Source: PALSA-610 sp038239145 (GTDB lineage: Bacteria; Actinomycetota; Acidimicrobiia; IMCC26256; PALSA-610). From it: a DNA stretch of 64,000 bases. This document shows, piece by piece, positions 52,199 to 60,769 of the stretch. How positions within the stretch are numbered: the first letter of the stretch is position 1; every line of letters starts with the position of its first letter. Made by a program: the position numbers and the translations under genes. The stretch lies in contig JBBSFB010000014.1 in NCBI GenBank assembly GCA_038239145.1, forward strand, positions 1 to 64,000, given 5' to 3'. A model generated the notes under the pieces. It ran no database searches. It saw only the letters and a list, made by a program, of their open reading frames with translations, and had not been told where the DNA came from.

Positions 52199-52390
52199 AT
52201 GCCGAACACCGACGACCTCAAGGGCCGGGCCAAAGAAGCGGCCGGAGACCTGACGAACAACGACGACCTGAAGAACGAAGGCAAGGCCGACCGCGCCGGC
52301 GGCAAGGTGAAAGACGTCATCGACAATGCCGAAGAGAAGGCCAAGGACCTCGTCGACGACGTGAAGGACAAGCTTCACCCGAAGCACTGA
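52199..52390 (+). CDS. CsbD-family stress protein
   Basis: 63 residues from ATG 52199 with GGAG 6 bp upstream. DDLKGRAKEAAGDLTNNDDLKNEGKADRAGGKVKD is the CsbD signature, followed by a Lys/Asp-rich helical tail. Such proteins are soluble, helical and often induced by general stress; biochemical role unknown. A TTG at 52187 is a less likely start. Confidence 0.9.
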   Translation: MPNTDDLKGRAKEAAGDLTNNDDLKNEGKADRAGGKVKDVIDNAEEKAKDLVDDVKDKLHPKH

Positions 52391-52514
52391 ATCGGTTTCG
52401 ATTCGTCCGCGCGCCGAGCGCTTCGAGGTGCCATTCCAGCCTCGTTGCGTTCGGCGTTTGCTTTGGCACGATTTCGTCGTCGATGCGATGCGCCGAGGTA
52501 CGAAACCTCGAGCG

Positions 52515-52787
52515 CTAATCGTCGAACCGGACCTCACCGTCGAGGACGTCGAGCGCGGTCTCCTCGAGGGACTGATCCTGGGAGCTCGCCCGGATCCGAC
52601 GGCGCGCGAGCGCTTCGTCGATCCCGCAGCCGACCTGGGCGGCCACCATCCCGGTTGCCTGATGAATCCGGTAGCTGAGCGCCTCGTCGGGACCGGTCGC
52701 CATACGGCTCGCAGGGTAGCGGTGGAGCGTCAGTTCGCCGACGCGGTTCGCAGAAGGCGGTCCCGCGGCGCGCGACGTTTCGGTCAC
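52515..52787 (-). CDS. ANTAR domain protein stub
   Basis: 90 residues at most. RIHQATGMVAAQVGCGIDEALARRRIRASSQDQSLEETALDVLDG is an ANTAR RNA-binding three-helix unit. The GAF or receiver domain that normally precedes ANTAR is absent, so it is either a minimal ANTAR protein (possible start ATG 52703) or the end of a deleted GAF-ANTAR gene. ANTAR proteins prevent transcription termination at target hairpins. Confidence 0.6.
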   Translation of the reverse strand: MTETSRAAGPPSANRVGELTLHRYPASRMATGPDEALSYRIHQATGMVAAQVGCGIDEALARRRIRASSQDQSLEETALDVLDGEVRFDD

Positions 52788-52810
52788 CGGGTCCGGGGTA
52801 CCCCACTGGA

Positions 52811-52945
52811 GTGACCCTCGTGCTCATTGCCGTCATCCTGATCCTGATCGTCGTCGCACTGGTTGCGTTCGTCGTGATCCAACGTCGTCGGCGTGCCGGC
52901 GGCATCATCGTCGCCAAGCCCAAGCGCGGCGGCAGCAGTCAATGA
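52811..52945 (+). CDS. 44-residue membrane peptide
   Basis: GTG-started frame of 44 codons. One very hydrophobic helix (residues 3-23, Val/Ile/Leu only) is followed by QRRRRAGG and a Lys/Gly tail. Its TGA overlaps the next ATG (ATGA), so it is coupled to the PRC-barrel gene. It may anchor the PRC-barrel proteins to the membrane (inference). Confidence 0.65.
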   Translation: MTLVLIAVILILIVVALVAFVVIQRRRRAGGIIVAKPKRGGSSQ

Positions 52946-53523
52946 GCGGTCTGCTCTTTCGCGCGACCGACCTGAACGGTCTCCCGGTCGTGAGCATCGA
53001 CTCGGGCGAAGCGCTCGCAGACGTCAAGGACATCGTGTACAGCGCGGAGAAGAGCGCACTGCTCGGCTTCACGCTCAACAAGCGCGGCTTCCTCGCCGGG
53101 CCCATGAAGAACGTGCTGGCCTACGCCGACGTCGCCGCCATCGGGCGCGACGCAGTCATGGTGAAGAGCGAGGCGGCGGTGACGAAGAAAGCCGACGCGC
53201 TGGTCGCGGTCGTCGACGAGTCGAGCGCGCGCAACGTCATCGGGAACGACGTGTTGACCGACGGTGGGCAACGCCTCGGCACCGTCATCGACGTGGTAAT
53301 CGAGGTGACGAGTGGCGACATCGTCGGCTACGAGCTGACGGGCGACGCGACGTTGCAAGCGCACGCAGGCCGACCTCTCCTCATCCCGATCCCCGCGACG
53401 CTCGCCGTTTCGGGTACCGCACTGATGGTGCCGGCCGGCGTCGAGCCGTTCATCCGCGACGACCTCTCCGGATTCGGTGCCGCCGTGGACGAGTTCCGGG
53501 CCCAGTTGCCCGAAGGAGCCTGA
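52942..53523 (+). CDS. PRC-barrel domain protein
   Basis: 193 residues. Two PRC-barrel-like units: LNGLPVVSIDSGEALADVKDIVYSAEKSALLGFTL near 10-45 and ARNVIGNDVLTDGGQRLGTVIDVVIEVTSGDIVGYELTG near 94-130. PRC barrels bind partners in RNA processing, photosynthetic reaction centres and stress. Its TGA overlaps the following ATG, coupling the two PRC genes. Confidence 0.85.
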   Translation: MSGLLFRATDLNGLPVVSIDSGEALADVKDIVYSAEKSALLGFTLNKRGFLAGPMKNVLAYADVAAIGRDAVMVKSEAAVTKKADALVAVVDESSARNVIGNDVLTDGGQRLGTVIDVVIEVTSGDIVGYELTGDATLQAHAGRPLLIPIPATLAVSGTALMVPAGVEPFIRDDLSGFGAAVDEFRAQLPEGA

Positions 53524-53969
53524 TGCTGCTCACGACCACGCTCGGAGAGAACGTCGTGAGCAAGGCGACGGCCGACACGCTCGGCGCCGTCACGGGTGTG
53601 GTCGTCGACGCGAAGGTGCGGACCATCGCCGCCTTGCAGCTCGGCAAGGGCCGCAAAGCCAAGGTGGTCGGGTGGAGCGACGTGAGCGGCGTCGGGAGTG
53701 CGGCCGTGGTGGTCGAGCGCGACGAAGCGGTGCGGGAACCATCGGACGACGAGCATCGTTACGTCGGCGGCGACGTTTCCGTGATCGGGGGGCTCGTGCT
53801 CTCGGACCGCGGGAACGCGCACGGCAAGATCGTCGACGTCGAATACGACGAGGTGAGCGGCGCCCTGGTTTCGATCCGCACTGCGTCGCTGACCGTACCG
53901 GCCGCCGCGCTCCGTTCGATCGGCGCCTTCGCGTGGGTGGTCGCGGCCGGCGACAACGAACCGGCGTGA
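53523..53969 (+). CDS. PRC-barrel domain protein
   Basis: 148 residues. Two units: ENVVSKATADTLGAVTGVVVDAKVRTIAALQLG near 8-42 and GLVLSDRGNAHGKIVDVEYDEVSGALVSIRT near 88-120, each with the short beta-strand pattern of the family. It starts inside the stop of its neighbour (TGATG). Small adaptor of unknown partners. Confidence 0.8.
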   Translation: MLLTTTLGENVVSKATADTLGAVTGVVVDAKVRTIAALQLGKGRKAKVVGWSDVSGVGSAAVVVERDEAVREPSDDEHRYVGGDVSVIGGLVLSDRGNAHGKIVDVEYDEVSGALVSIRTASLTVPAAALRSIGAFAWVVAAGDNEPA

Positions 53970-54069
53970 GCCCGGGCTTGCTTCGGGCCCAAGTCCCGGT
54001 TCGAGCAGGGTGGGCCGCGATCGTTGACGCCCCGGGGGCGTCCGACTACGGTCCGAGCGGGCTCGCGCT

Positions 54070-54215
54070 CGTGTGGCGCGCTCCGACGTTCTGTGGTTCC
54101 GCAGCAGGGGAAGACCGGTGAGAACCCGGCACTGACCCGCAACCGTGAGCTCCCCTCTCCGCCGGAGGGCGGGGCGAGTCGGAACACCTGCCCGGATCCA
54201 GCTTCGGCCACCGTC
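54070..54215 (+). ncRNA. Cobalamin riboswitch
   Basis: Conserved core visible: GGGGAAGACCGGTGAGAACCCGGCACTGACCCGCAACCGT (54107-54146) matches the GGTGnnAnTCC...ACTGnCCCGCAACnGT block, and AGTCGGAACACCTGCC (54177-54192) is the B12 box. It lies 64-90 bp upstream of the ECF transporter genes on the same strand, so adenosyl- or other cobalamin should repress them. Exact outer stems were not folded. The preceding 100 bp show no gene. Confidence 0.93.
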
Positions 54216-54278
54216 TCGTCGCGGTTCGCGAGACTGAACCTGGGTTGCAGATGAGCATGAGTTCGGCGGCACGTCCCC

Positions 54279-55448
54279 GTGGCCACTGACGCCAGGCGAC
54301 TCCCGCGCACCCTGCATCCGGTCGCGTGGTGGGTCTGGGCCATCGGCCTCGCCGTCGCAGTGAATCGCACGACCAACCCGTTGCTGCTCGCGTTGGTGCT
54401 GGCAGTCCTCTCGTTCGTGGTCGTCAACCGGCGAACCGACGCACCGTGGGCGCGGGCGTTCAAGTACTACTTCGCGCTCGGGCTGTTCGTCATCGGTGTA
54501 CACGTCGTGTTCCGCACCGTCTTCGGGTCCGGCCTCGCACCCGACGACCACATCCTGTTCCGGTTGCCCATGGTCCCGATGCCGGGTTGGTATGCCGGCG
54601 TCCAGATAGGTGGACCGGTATCGCTCGAAGCGACACTGTCCGCCGCCGCTGACGGGCTCCGGCTGGGCACGCTCATCTGCTGTATCGGGGCCGCCAACGC
54701 GCTCGCGAATCCGAAGCGCGCGCTGCGAGTGCTACCCGGCGCCCTGTACGAGTTGGGCGTCGCGGTCGTCGTATCCATCAGCGTCGCGCCGCAACTCGTC
54801 GAGAGCGTGCAACGTGTGGCGCGGGCCCGGCGGCTCCGGGCCGGGCGCAGCAAGGGCCTGCGCGCGCTGCGAAGCATCGCGATTCCGGTGCTGGAGGATG
54901 CGCTCGAGCGTTCGCTCATGCTCGCGGCCGCGATGGACTCGCGGGGCTACGGCCGGGCAGGCCCGCAGACGCGGAGCAGCCGCCGGCTGACGGCCGCGCT
55001 CATGCTCGCGGGAATGATGGGGCTGTGCGCGGGCGCGTACGGGTTGCTCGACAGCACGGCGCCTCACTTGCTCGGTGTTCTCGCGATTTTCGCCGGCGCG
55101 GCTCTGTGCTGCGGCGGCCTCGCGCTCGGCGGCCGGAGGGTGACCCGAACTCAGTACCGCCCCGATCCGTGGCGCGTGCCGGAATGGGCCGTGTGCGGCT
55201 GCGGCGTGACGACCGCGATCCTCCTCTACGCGAGTACGAGCTTCAACGCCGCCGCGCTGAACCCGACGTTCTCGCCCCTGCATTTCCCGATGCTCCCGGT
55301 GTTGCCGACGATCGCGATCCTCCTGGCGGCGATCGCCGGTGTTGCGGCGCCGCCGCCTCCGCGTCCGTCGCGCCCCCGCGTCGCGACGCGGCCCGTGCGC
55401 AGCGAGGCGCACACCGACGAGCCGAGCGCGGCGCAGGTGTCGGTGTGA
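54279..55448 (+). CDS. ECF transporter T component (CbiQ/EcfT-like)
   Basis: 389 residues from GTG 54279. Helices near 20-50, 65-85, 120-140, 245-280 and 310-345. The coupling region has RVARARRLRAG and AAAMDSRGYGRAG, the two Ala-Arg-Gly-type motifs that contact the ATPases. The C-terminal ~40 residues are Pro/Arg-rich. Controlled by the cobalamin riboswitch; GTGA overlap with the ATPase gene. Confidence 0.9.
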   Translation: MATDARRLPRTLHPVAWWVWAIGLAVAVNRTTNPLLLALVLAVLSFVVVNRRTDAPWARAFKYYFALGLFVIGVHVVFRTVFGSGLAPDDHILFRLPMVPMPGWYAGVQIGGPVSLEATLSAAADGLRLGTLICCIGAANALANPKRALRVLPGALYELGVAVVVSISVAPQLVESVQRVARARRLRAGRSKGLRALRSIAIPVLEDALERSLMLAAAMDSRGYGRAGPQTRSSRRLTAALMLAGMMGLCAGAYGLLDSTAPHLLGVLAIFAGAALCCGGLALGGRRVTRTQYRPDPWRVPEWAVCGCGVTTAILLYASTSFNAAALNPTFSPLHFPMLPVLPTIAILLAAIAGVAAPPPPRPSRPRVATRPVRSEAHTDEPSAAQVSV

Positions 55449-57064
55449 TCGAGTTCGATCGCGTCACCGTCACCTACACCGATGCGCCCGCGCCGGTGCT
55501 CCGCAACGTCAGCCTGCGCATCGACGAGGGTGAGCTGTGCCTCGTCGTGGGCCGTACGGGCGCGGGGAAATCGACGCTGCTCGGCGCGATCAACGGGCTC
55601 GTCCCGCATTTCACCGGCGGAGCCCTTGCCGGCCGCGTCGTCGTCGGCGGTCGCGATACCTCGACGCATCCGCCGCGCGAGCTCGCCGACATCGTCGGTG
55701 TCGTCGGCCAGGACCCCCTGGCCGGTTTCGTCACCGACGTCGTGGAGGAGGAGCTCGCATACAGCATGGAGCAACTTGCGGTGCCGGCCGACGTCATGCG
55801 CAAACGGGTCGAGGAGACGCTCGATCTCCTGGGGTTGGCCGAGCTCCGCTACCGCGCGCTGCACGAGATCTCCGGTGGTCAACAACAACGCGTTGCGATC
55901 GGCGCGGTGCTGACGCCTCATCCGCGCGTGCTCGTGCTCGACGAGCCCACCTCCGCGCTCGATCCGACGGCGGCTGAGGAGGTGCTCGCGGCGATCACCC
56001 GGCTCGTACACGATCTCGGCGTCACCGTCGTGCTCGCCGAGCACCGACTCGAACGCGTCGTGCAGTACGCCGATCGGGTCGTGCATCTCGCGGGCGACGG
56101 CACCGTACGAGCCGGGGCGCCGGCGGAGATGTTCGCGACCACGACGGTCGCGCCGCCGGTCGTCGAGCTCGGGCGCCTGGCCGGCTGGACACCGTTGCCC
56201 TTGTCGGTACGCGACGCACGCCGGCTGGCCGCACCGTTACGGGAGTCGATACCGGTCGTGGCGCCCGAGGTGGTGCGGGCCCGGGGCGGGGCCGGCGCGC
56301 GGCGCCTGCGGTGCCGGAGTGTGGTCGTGCGGTACGGCGATGTCGTCGCGGTGCGCAGTGTCGATCTCGACCTTGCCGCGCACGAGGTCACTGCCGTCAT
56401 GGGTCGCAACGGTTCCGGGAAGTCGTCGTTGCTCTGGGCGATCCAGGGATCCGGCCAGCGCCAGGGCGGGGTCGTGGAGATCGACGGCCGGGATCCGAAG
56501 ACGCTCTCGGCCGGCGACGCGCGGGCATTGGTGGGTCTGGTGCCCCAGACCCCGTCGGACCTGCTGTACCTCGAGACGGTGCGGGCCGAGTTGGAGCAAG
56601 CCGATGCGGAGTCCGGGCCGACGCGCTCCGCGCCCGCCCGGGAGTTGCTCGATCGGCTCGCGCCCGGCATCCCGGACGACATCCACCCCCGCGATCTCTC
56701 GGAAGGACAACGCCTTTCACTCGTGCTCGCGGTGCAGCTCCGGGCCGCGCCCGCTGTCGTCCTGCTCGACGAGCCGACGCGCGGTCTCGACTACGAGGCC
56801 AAACGGGCCCTCGTGCGTATCGTGGACGAATTGGCGGCGGAAGGCCGCGCGGTGGTGATCGCGACCCACGATGTGGAGTTCGTCGCCGCGGCTGCCGACC
56901 GGGTGGTGGTCATGGCCGAGGGTGACATCGTCGCCGACGGCCCGACCGCAGCGGTCATCGTCGCCTCGCCCGCCTTCGCCCCGCAGGTCGCAAAGATTCT
57001 CGCCCCGCTCGAGTACCTCACCGTCGAGCAGGTGGCCATCGCGCTCGAACCGGCGGCGCGCTGA
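55445..57064 (+). CDS. ECF transporter ATPase with two ABC domains
   Basis: 539 residues from GTG 55445. Domain 1: Walker A GRTGAGKST, Q-loop VVGQDPLAGFVTD, signature ISGGQQQR, Walker B VLVLDEPTSALD. Domain 2 (from ~290): GRNGSGKSS, LVPQTPSDLLY, altered signature LSEGQRLS (Glu in place of Gly), Walker B VVLLDEPTRGLD, H-loop ATHD. Two fused EcfA subunits are known from CbrU-type transporters. Starts inside the T gene stop and ends inside the S gene start. Confidence 0.93.
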   Translation: MIEFDRVTVTYTDAPAPVLRNVSLRIDEGELCLVVGRTGAGKSTLLGAINGLVPHFTGGALAGRVVVGGRDTSTHPPRELADIVGVVGQDPLAGFVTDVVEEELAYSMEQLAVPADVMRKRVEETLDLLGLAELRYRALHEISGGQQQRVAIGAVLTPHPRVLVLDEPTSALDPTAAEEVLAAITRLVHDLGVTVVLAEHRLERVVQYADRVVHLAGDGTVRAGAPAEMFATTTVAPPVVELGRLAGWTPLPLSVRDARRLAAPLRESIPVVAPEVVRARGGAGARRLRCRSVVVRYGDVVAVRSVDLDLAAHEVTAVMGRNGSGKSSLLWAIQGSGQRQGGVVEIDGRDPKTLSAGDARALVGLVPQTPSDLLYLETVRAELEQADAESGPTRSAPARELLDRLAPGIPDDIHPRDLSEGQRLSLVLAVQLRAAPAVVLLDEPTRGLDYEAKRALVRIVDELAAEGRAVVIATHDVEFVAAAADRVVVMAEGDIVADGPTAAVIVASPAFAPQVAKILAPLEYLTVEQVAIALEPAAR

Positions 57065-57903
57065 TGCCGGCGACCAGGTTGCCGGCGACCGAGTTCCGGC
57101 GCCGCGCTGCGATACGCATCCGGGCCCGTTCCGGCATCGCCGTAGTCATGGCGACGATGATCGGATGCGTCTGCTTCCTGTGGCCGTTCGTCGTCGCGCC
57201 GGGAACGTTCGGCAGCGCGTACACGGCGCCGCTCATGTTCGGTGTCCTGCTCCTGCTCGTGCTCGCCGTCGTGTTCGCAGAGGTCGCCGACGGAGGCATC
57301 GACTCGAAGGCGCTGGCGATGCTCGGGGTCCTGTCGGCGGTGAACGCGGGACTGCGCCCACTCGGTGCCGGGACCGCAGGTATCGAGTTGGTGTTCTTCA
57401 CGCTCATATTCGCGGGCCGGGTGTTCGGGCCGGGGTTCGGCTTCGCGCTGGGCTGCACCTCGTTGTTCGCGTCGGCGATCATCACCGGCGGGGTCGGGCC
57501 GTGGATGCCGTATCAGATGTTCGGCTGCGCGTGGGTCGGTCTCGGCGCGGGTCTGCTCCCGCCGTGCCGGGGTCGGGTCGAGATCGCGATGCTCGCGGCG
57601 TACGGTCTGCTCGCGGGCTACTTCTTCGGATTCATGCTTAACCTGCAGTTCTGGCCGTTCTCGGTCGATCCCGGCAGCTCCATCGCGTACCTCCCGGGCG
57701 CGGCCTTCGTGACCCAGTGGCACCGCTATCTCCTGTTCGACGCCACGACCTCGCTCGGCTGGGACACGGGTCGCGCCATCACGAACGTGATCTGCATAGT
57801 GCTCGTCGGTCCCGCTGCGCTCGCGACGTTCCGGCGCGCCGCGCGCCGCGCGTCGTTCCGGGCCCCGGTCGATTTCGCGCCCGGCCCCTACGGACCGGCG
57901 TGA
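57064..57903 (+). CDS. ECF transporter S component, probable cobalamin or precursor binder
   Basis: 279 residues with six helices. GAGTAGIELVFFTLIFAGRVFGPGFGFALGCTSLFASAIITGGVGPWMPYQMFGCAWVGLGAGLLP is the S-component core. The gene order T-A-S under a cobalamin riboswitch matches CbrT-type vitamin B12 uptake systems of actinobacteria. Cobalamin or a corrinoid precursor is therefore the likely ligand (inference from context). ATG overlaps the ATPase stop. Confidence 0.87.
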   Translation: MPATRLPATEFRRRAAIRIRARSGIAVVMATMIGCVCFLWPFVVAPGTFGSAYTAPLMFGVLLLLVLAVVFAEVADGGIDSKALAMLGVLSAVNAGLRPLGAGTAGIELVFFTLIFAGRVFGPGFGFALGCTSLFASAIITGGVGPWMPYQMFGCAWVGLGAGLLPPCRGRVEIAMLAAYGLLAGYFFGFMLNLQFWPFSVDPGSSIAYLPGAAFVTQWHRYLLFDATTSLGWDTGRAITNVICIVLVGPAALATFRRAARRASFRAPVDFAPGPYGPA

Positions 57904-57963
57904 GCGCGGGGCACATGGTGCCCGAAGCCACGCCGGATGGAGGCGTGTGGTCGAAGTAGCGTG

Positions 57964-59193
57964 GTGAATCTGATCGATCCGACGCCACCTCTCGCGGGGT
58001 TCTCGCTGCCGTGGGACTCACCCGACGTGAGCGATCCCGTCGTCGCGCTCGGGGGCGCGCGTCGCGAGCTGGGTGACACCTTCGCAGTGGAATCCGGCGG
58101 CGTCATGTACCTCTTCACCTTCGGTGAAGCCGGGCTTCGGTCGTTTTACGCCGTCGACGAGCGGGATGCGAGCAAGGGGATCGCCGACTACCGGATGCTC
58201 GTCCGCAAGCTGCCGATCGAGCTGTTCAGCGAAGTCCGCACCTTTGCGCACGATCTCTTCGGCGCCGAGGAGATCCAGGGCTATCTCGAGAACCTCGACT
58301 GGGCGATCGACACCGAGATCGGAGCGCTCGGCGCCGCGGGTTCCTTCGACGTGTTCGAGCTTTCGCGGCGCCTGGGCCATCACCTGGGGCTCGCGTGCTG
58401 GATCGGGCGGGAAGCGCCGATCGCAGAGCTCATCGCCGAGTTCGAGATCCTCGACGGTGCGGAGGCGTTCGTCCATCCCGAGCGTTCGCAGGGTTCGACG
58501 AAGGCCGAAGAACGGGCCGCGCTCGGGCGCGTCGAACGCGTTATCCGCGAGCTCCTGGCCCGTGTCGATCGGGCCCCGAGTTTTCTCGACGAGATCGCGG
58601 CCCGATGGGCCGACGTCGACGACCCCGCGCCCGGCATCGCGCGCGACGTCGTGCTGTTGCACATCGCCACGATGACGAATCTCTTCGCTGCGTTGGCGTG
58701 GTCGCTGGCCCAGGTGCTGTTGCACCCGAGCGATGCACCGCTCGAGCACTGCGCGCTCGAAGCGGTCCGACTCGGTCAACGTTCCATCATGCTGCGGGAG
58801 GTGTTGGGCCCGTTCGTGTTCTCCGACGGAGCCTGCGACTACCGGGTCGAGCGGGGTGTGCAGTTGGCGACGATGGTGCCGCTGACGAACTCCGAGCGCG
58901 TCGGTGGGGGATACGCGCCGTTCCGCTGGCAGGATCGGGCGCTTCGGCACGACGTCACGGTCACGACCTTCGGTCACGGGTCGCACCGGTGCCCGGCGCA
59001 ACGATTCTCGCTGTCGGCGATCGTGCGGACCATCGACCGGCTGCGGGCCACGTTCGAGATGACTGCGGAGTTCACGGAGGTCGTGGCGCTGCCGGCCCAG
59101 ATCGGCGGGGTGGCCCGAAGTGCACAACCGTGCGTCGTCTCGTACCGCCGCCGCACGGATTCCGGAAAGGGTGGGGTGGGCGGGGATGGGTAG
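57964..59193 (+). CDS. Divergent cytochrome P450
   Basis: 409 residues from GTG 57964 (57961 equal). The heme loop FGHGSHRCPAQRFSLSAI places the axial Cys correctly, and EAVRLGQRSIMLREV gives ExxR plus the partner Arg. The I-helix reads ARDVVLLHIATMTNLFAALAW and lacks the usual acid/alcohol pair (A/GGxD/ET), so oxygen activation may differ or the enzyme may be an isomerase/peroxygenase-type P450. N-terminus PTPPLAGFSLPWDSPDVSDPVVAL resembles CYP51/CYP152-like starts. Stands alone after the ECF operon. Confidence 0.85.
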   Translation: MNLIDPTPPLAGFSLPWDSPDVSDPVVALGGARRELGDTFAVESGGVMYLFTFGEAGLRSFYAVDERDASKGIADYRMLVRKLPIELFSEVRTFAHDLFGAEEIQGYLENLDWAIDTEIGALGAAGSFDVFELSRRLGHHLGLACWIGREAPIAELIAEFEILDGAEAFVHPERSQGSTKAEERAALGRVERVIRELLARVDRAPSFLDEIAARWADVDDPAPGIARDVVLLHIATMTNLFAALAWSLAQVLLHPSDAPLEHCALEAVRLGQRSIMLREVLGPFVFSDGACDYRVERGVQLATMVPLTNSERVGGGYAPFRWQDRALRHDVTVTTFGHGSHRCPAQRFSLSAIVRTIDRLRATFEMTAEFTEVVALPAQIGGVARSAQPCVVSYRRRTDSGKGGVGGDG

Positions 59194-59202
59194 GTACTCG
59201 TT

Positions 59203-60108
59203 GTGGACGTATTGGTCGCAGGCGCTTCGGGGTTCGTAGGCGCGCATCTGTGCGCGGCGTTGGTCGACGCCGGTCACGACGTGCGGGCGATGACCCGGCA
59301 CCCGGGCGCGTATCGCGGTCCGGGTCGCGCGGTCCTGGGCGATGTCGGCGAGCCGTCGACGCTCGGGACCGCCCTGGCCGGATGTGACGTGGCGTACTAC
59401 CTCGTGCACTCCCTCGAGTCCGAGGACTTCGCCGAACGGGACCGTCACGGCGCCGAGGCGTTCGGCGATGCGGCGTCTCGGGCGGGGTTGCGCCAGGTGA
59501 TCTATCTCGGAGGCCTGGGCGACGAGAACGACGCGCTCTCGCCGCACCTCCGGAGTCGGCGCGAGGTGGAACGGATCCTGCAGGCGCGCGTGTGTACGAC
59601 GGTGTTGCGGGCCGGGATCATCATCGGCGACGGCGGCATCTCATGGGAGATCCTGCGCCAGCTGGTCGCCCGGCTCCCGGTAATGATCACGCCCCGTTGG
59701 GTCCAGACCCGGACGCAACCGATCGCGATCGACGACGCAGTCGCGTTCCTCGTCGGCGTGCTCGCAAACTCTGCTGCGTTCGGGGAGGTCTACGAGATCG
59801 GTGGTCCCGATGAGATGACCTACGGCGACATGTTGCGGGTCGTCGGCGCCATGCCCGGCGGGATTCTCAAGCTCATCGTTCCGGTGCCGCTCTTGAGCCC
59901 GCGGCTGTCGTCGCACTGGCTGCGGCTCATCACCGACGTCGACCTGCAAACCGCGCGTAGCCTCGTCGATTCGATGTCGAACGAAGTGGTCGTGCACGAG
60001 CGACGGATCGAAGCGCTCACCGGGCACCATCCGATGGCCTTCCGATCGGCGGCCGAGCTGGCGCTGCACCAACGTGCCGAGCGCCTGGCAACGCGTGCGC
60101 CCGGCTGA
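59203..60108 (+). CDS. NAD(P)-binding atypical SDR protein
   Basis: 301 residues from GTG 59203, 9 bp after the P450. VLVAGASGFVGAHLCAALVDAGHDVRAMTRHP is the Rossmann start. YLVHSLES and QVIYLGGLGDEN are as in NmrA/YwnB- or DUF2867-associated SDRs. The Tyr-x3-Lys pair is not evident, suggesting a redox sensor or ligand-binding role rather than a dehydrogenase. Possibly co-transcribed with the P450. Confidence 0.83.
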   Translation: MDVLVAGASGFVGAHLCAALVDAGHDVRAMTRHPGAYRGPGRAVLGDVGEPSTLGTALAGCDVAYYLVHSLESEDFAERDRHGAEAFGDAASRAGLRQVIYLGGLGDENDALSPHLRSRREVERILQARVCTTVLRAGIIIGDGGISWEILRQLVARLPVMITPRWVQTRTQPIAIDDAVAFLVGVLANSAAFGEVYEIGGPDEMTYGDMLRVVGAMPGGILKLIVPVPLLSPRLSSHWLRLITDVDLQTARSLVDSMSNEVVVHERRIEALTGHHPMAFRSAAELALHQRAERLATRAPG

Positions 60109-60769
60109 CGCCGACACCGGCGTGTGCGACGGCGTCGATCACCACGAGCTGCGCGCGGAGCGGCTGCGATGGTTGGCGATCGGCGGGTCCCTCGTCATCG
60201 GCGCGGCGGTGCTCTCCGGCACGCTCGCAGTGTCGTCGGGCTCGGCGGCGTTCTACGCTTTCGGCGCAGTCCTGGCCGCGACCTGGATACTCGGAGCGCT
60301 GCTGGCGGGACCGATTCCGTGGACCGGCGCCGGCAATCGGATCCGGACCGGTGTCGATGTCGTTGCGCCGGTCCTGCTCGGCGCAGCCGTGTTCGGCGGC
60401 TTTGTCGTCGCCAAGCTGATCGCCGATCACATCCCGTTCCTCGCCGACAGTGTCGACGACGTTTTGCACCGTGCCCACGACGGACCCGCGGGGGTCGTGC
60501 TCGTCGTTGCGCTGGTCAACGGATTCGCGGAGGAAATGTTCTTCCGGGGCGCGCTGCAGTCGGCGTTCGACGCGCGCCGCGGCGCGATCTGGGCGACGCT
60601 CGTCTACGCCGCGGTCACGATCGCGACCCTCAACGCGGCGCTCGTCGTCGCCGCGTTCGTGCTCGGATCGATCCTGGCGGTCGAACGGGCCCGCACTGGC
60701 GGTGTCATCGCGCCTATTCTCACGCACCTCACGTGGAGTGCGCTGATTATCGTGTTCCTGCCCCGTTAG
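60074..60769 (+). CDS. CPBP-family intramembrane metalloprotease
   Basis: 231 residues from GTG 60074; GTG 60122 would avoid the 35-bp overlap with the upstream gene. Six or so helices. The active-site motif NGFAEEMFFRGALQS (EExxxR) is near 150, and the second His lies in ILTHLTWSAL near the end. Such enzymes process membrane peptides or prenylated proteins. Converges on uppP with a 4-bp overlap. Confidence 0.83.
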   Translation: MPSAWQRVRPADADTGVCDGVDHHELRAERLRWLAIGGSLVIGAAVLSGTLAVSSGSAAFYAFGAVLAATWILGALLAGPIPWTGAGNRIRTGVDVVAPVLLGAAVFGGFVVAKLIADHIPFLADSVDDVLHRAHDGPAGVVLVVALVNGFAEEMFFRGALQSAFDARRGAIWATLVYAAVTIATLNAALVVAAFVLGSILAVERARTGGVIAPILTHLTWSALIIVFLPR

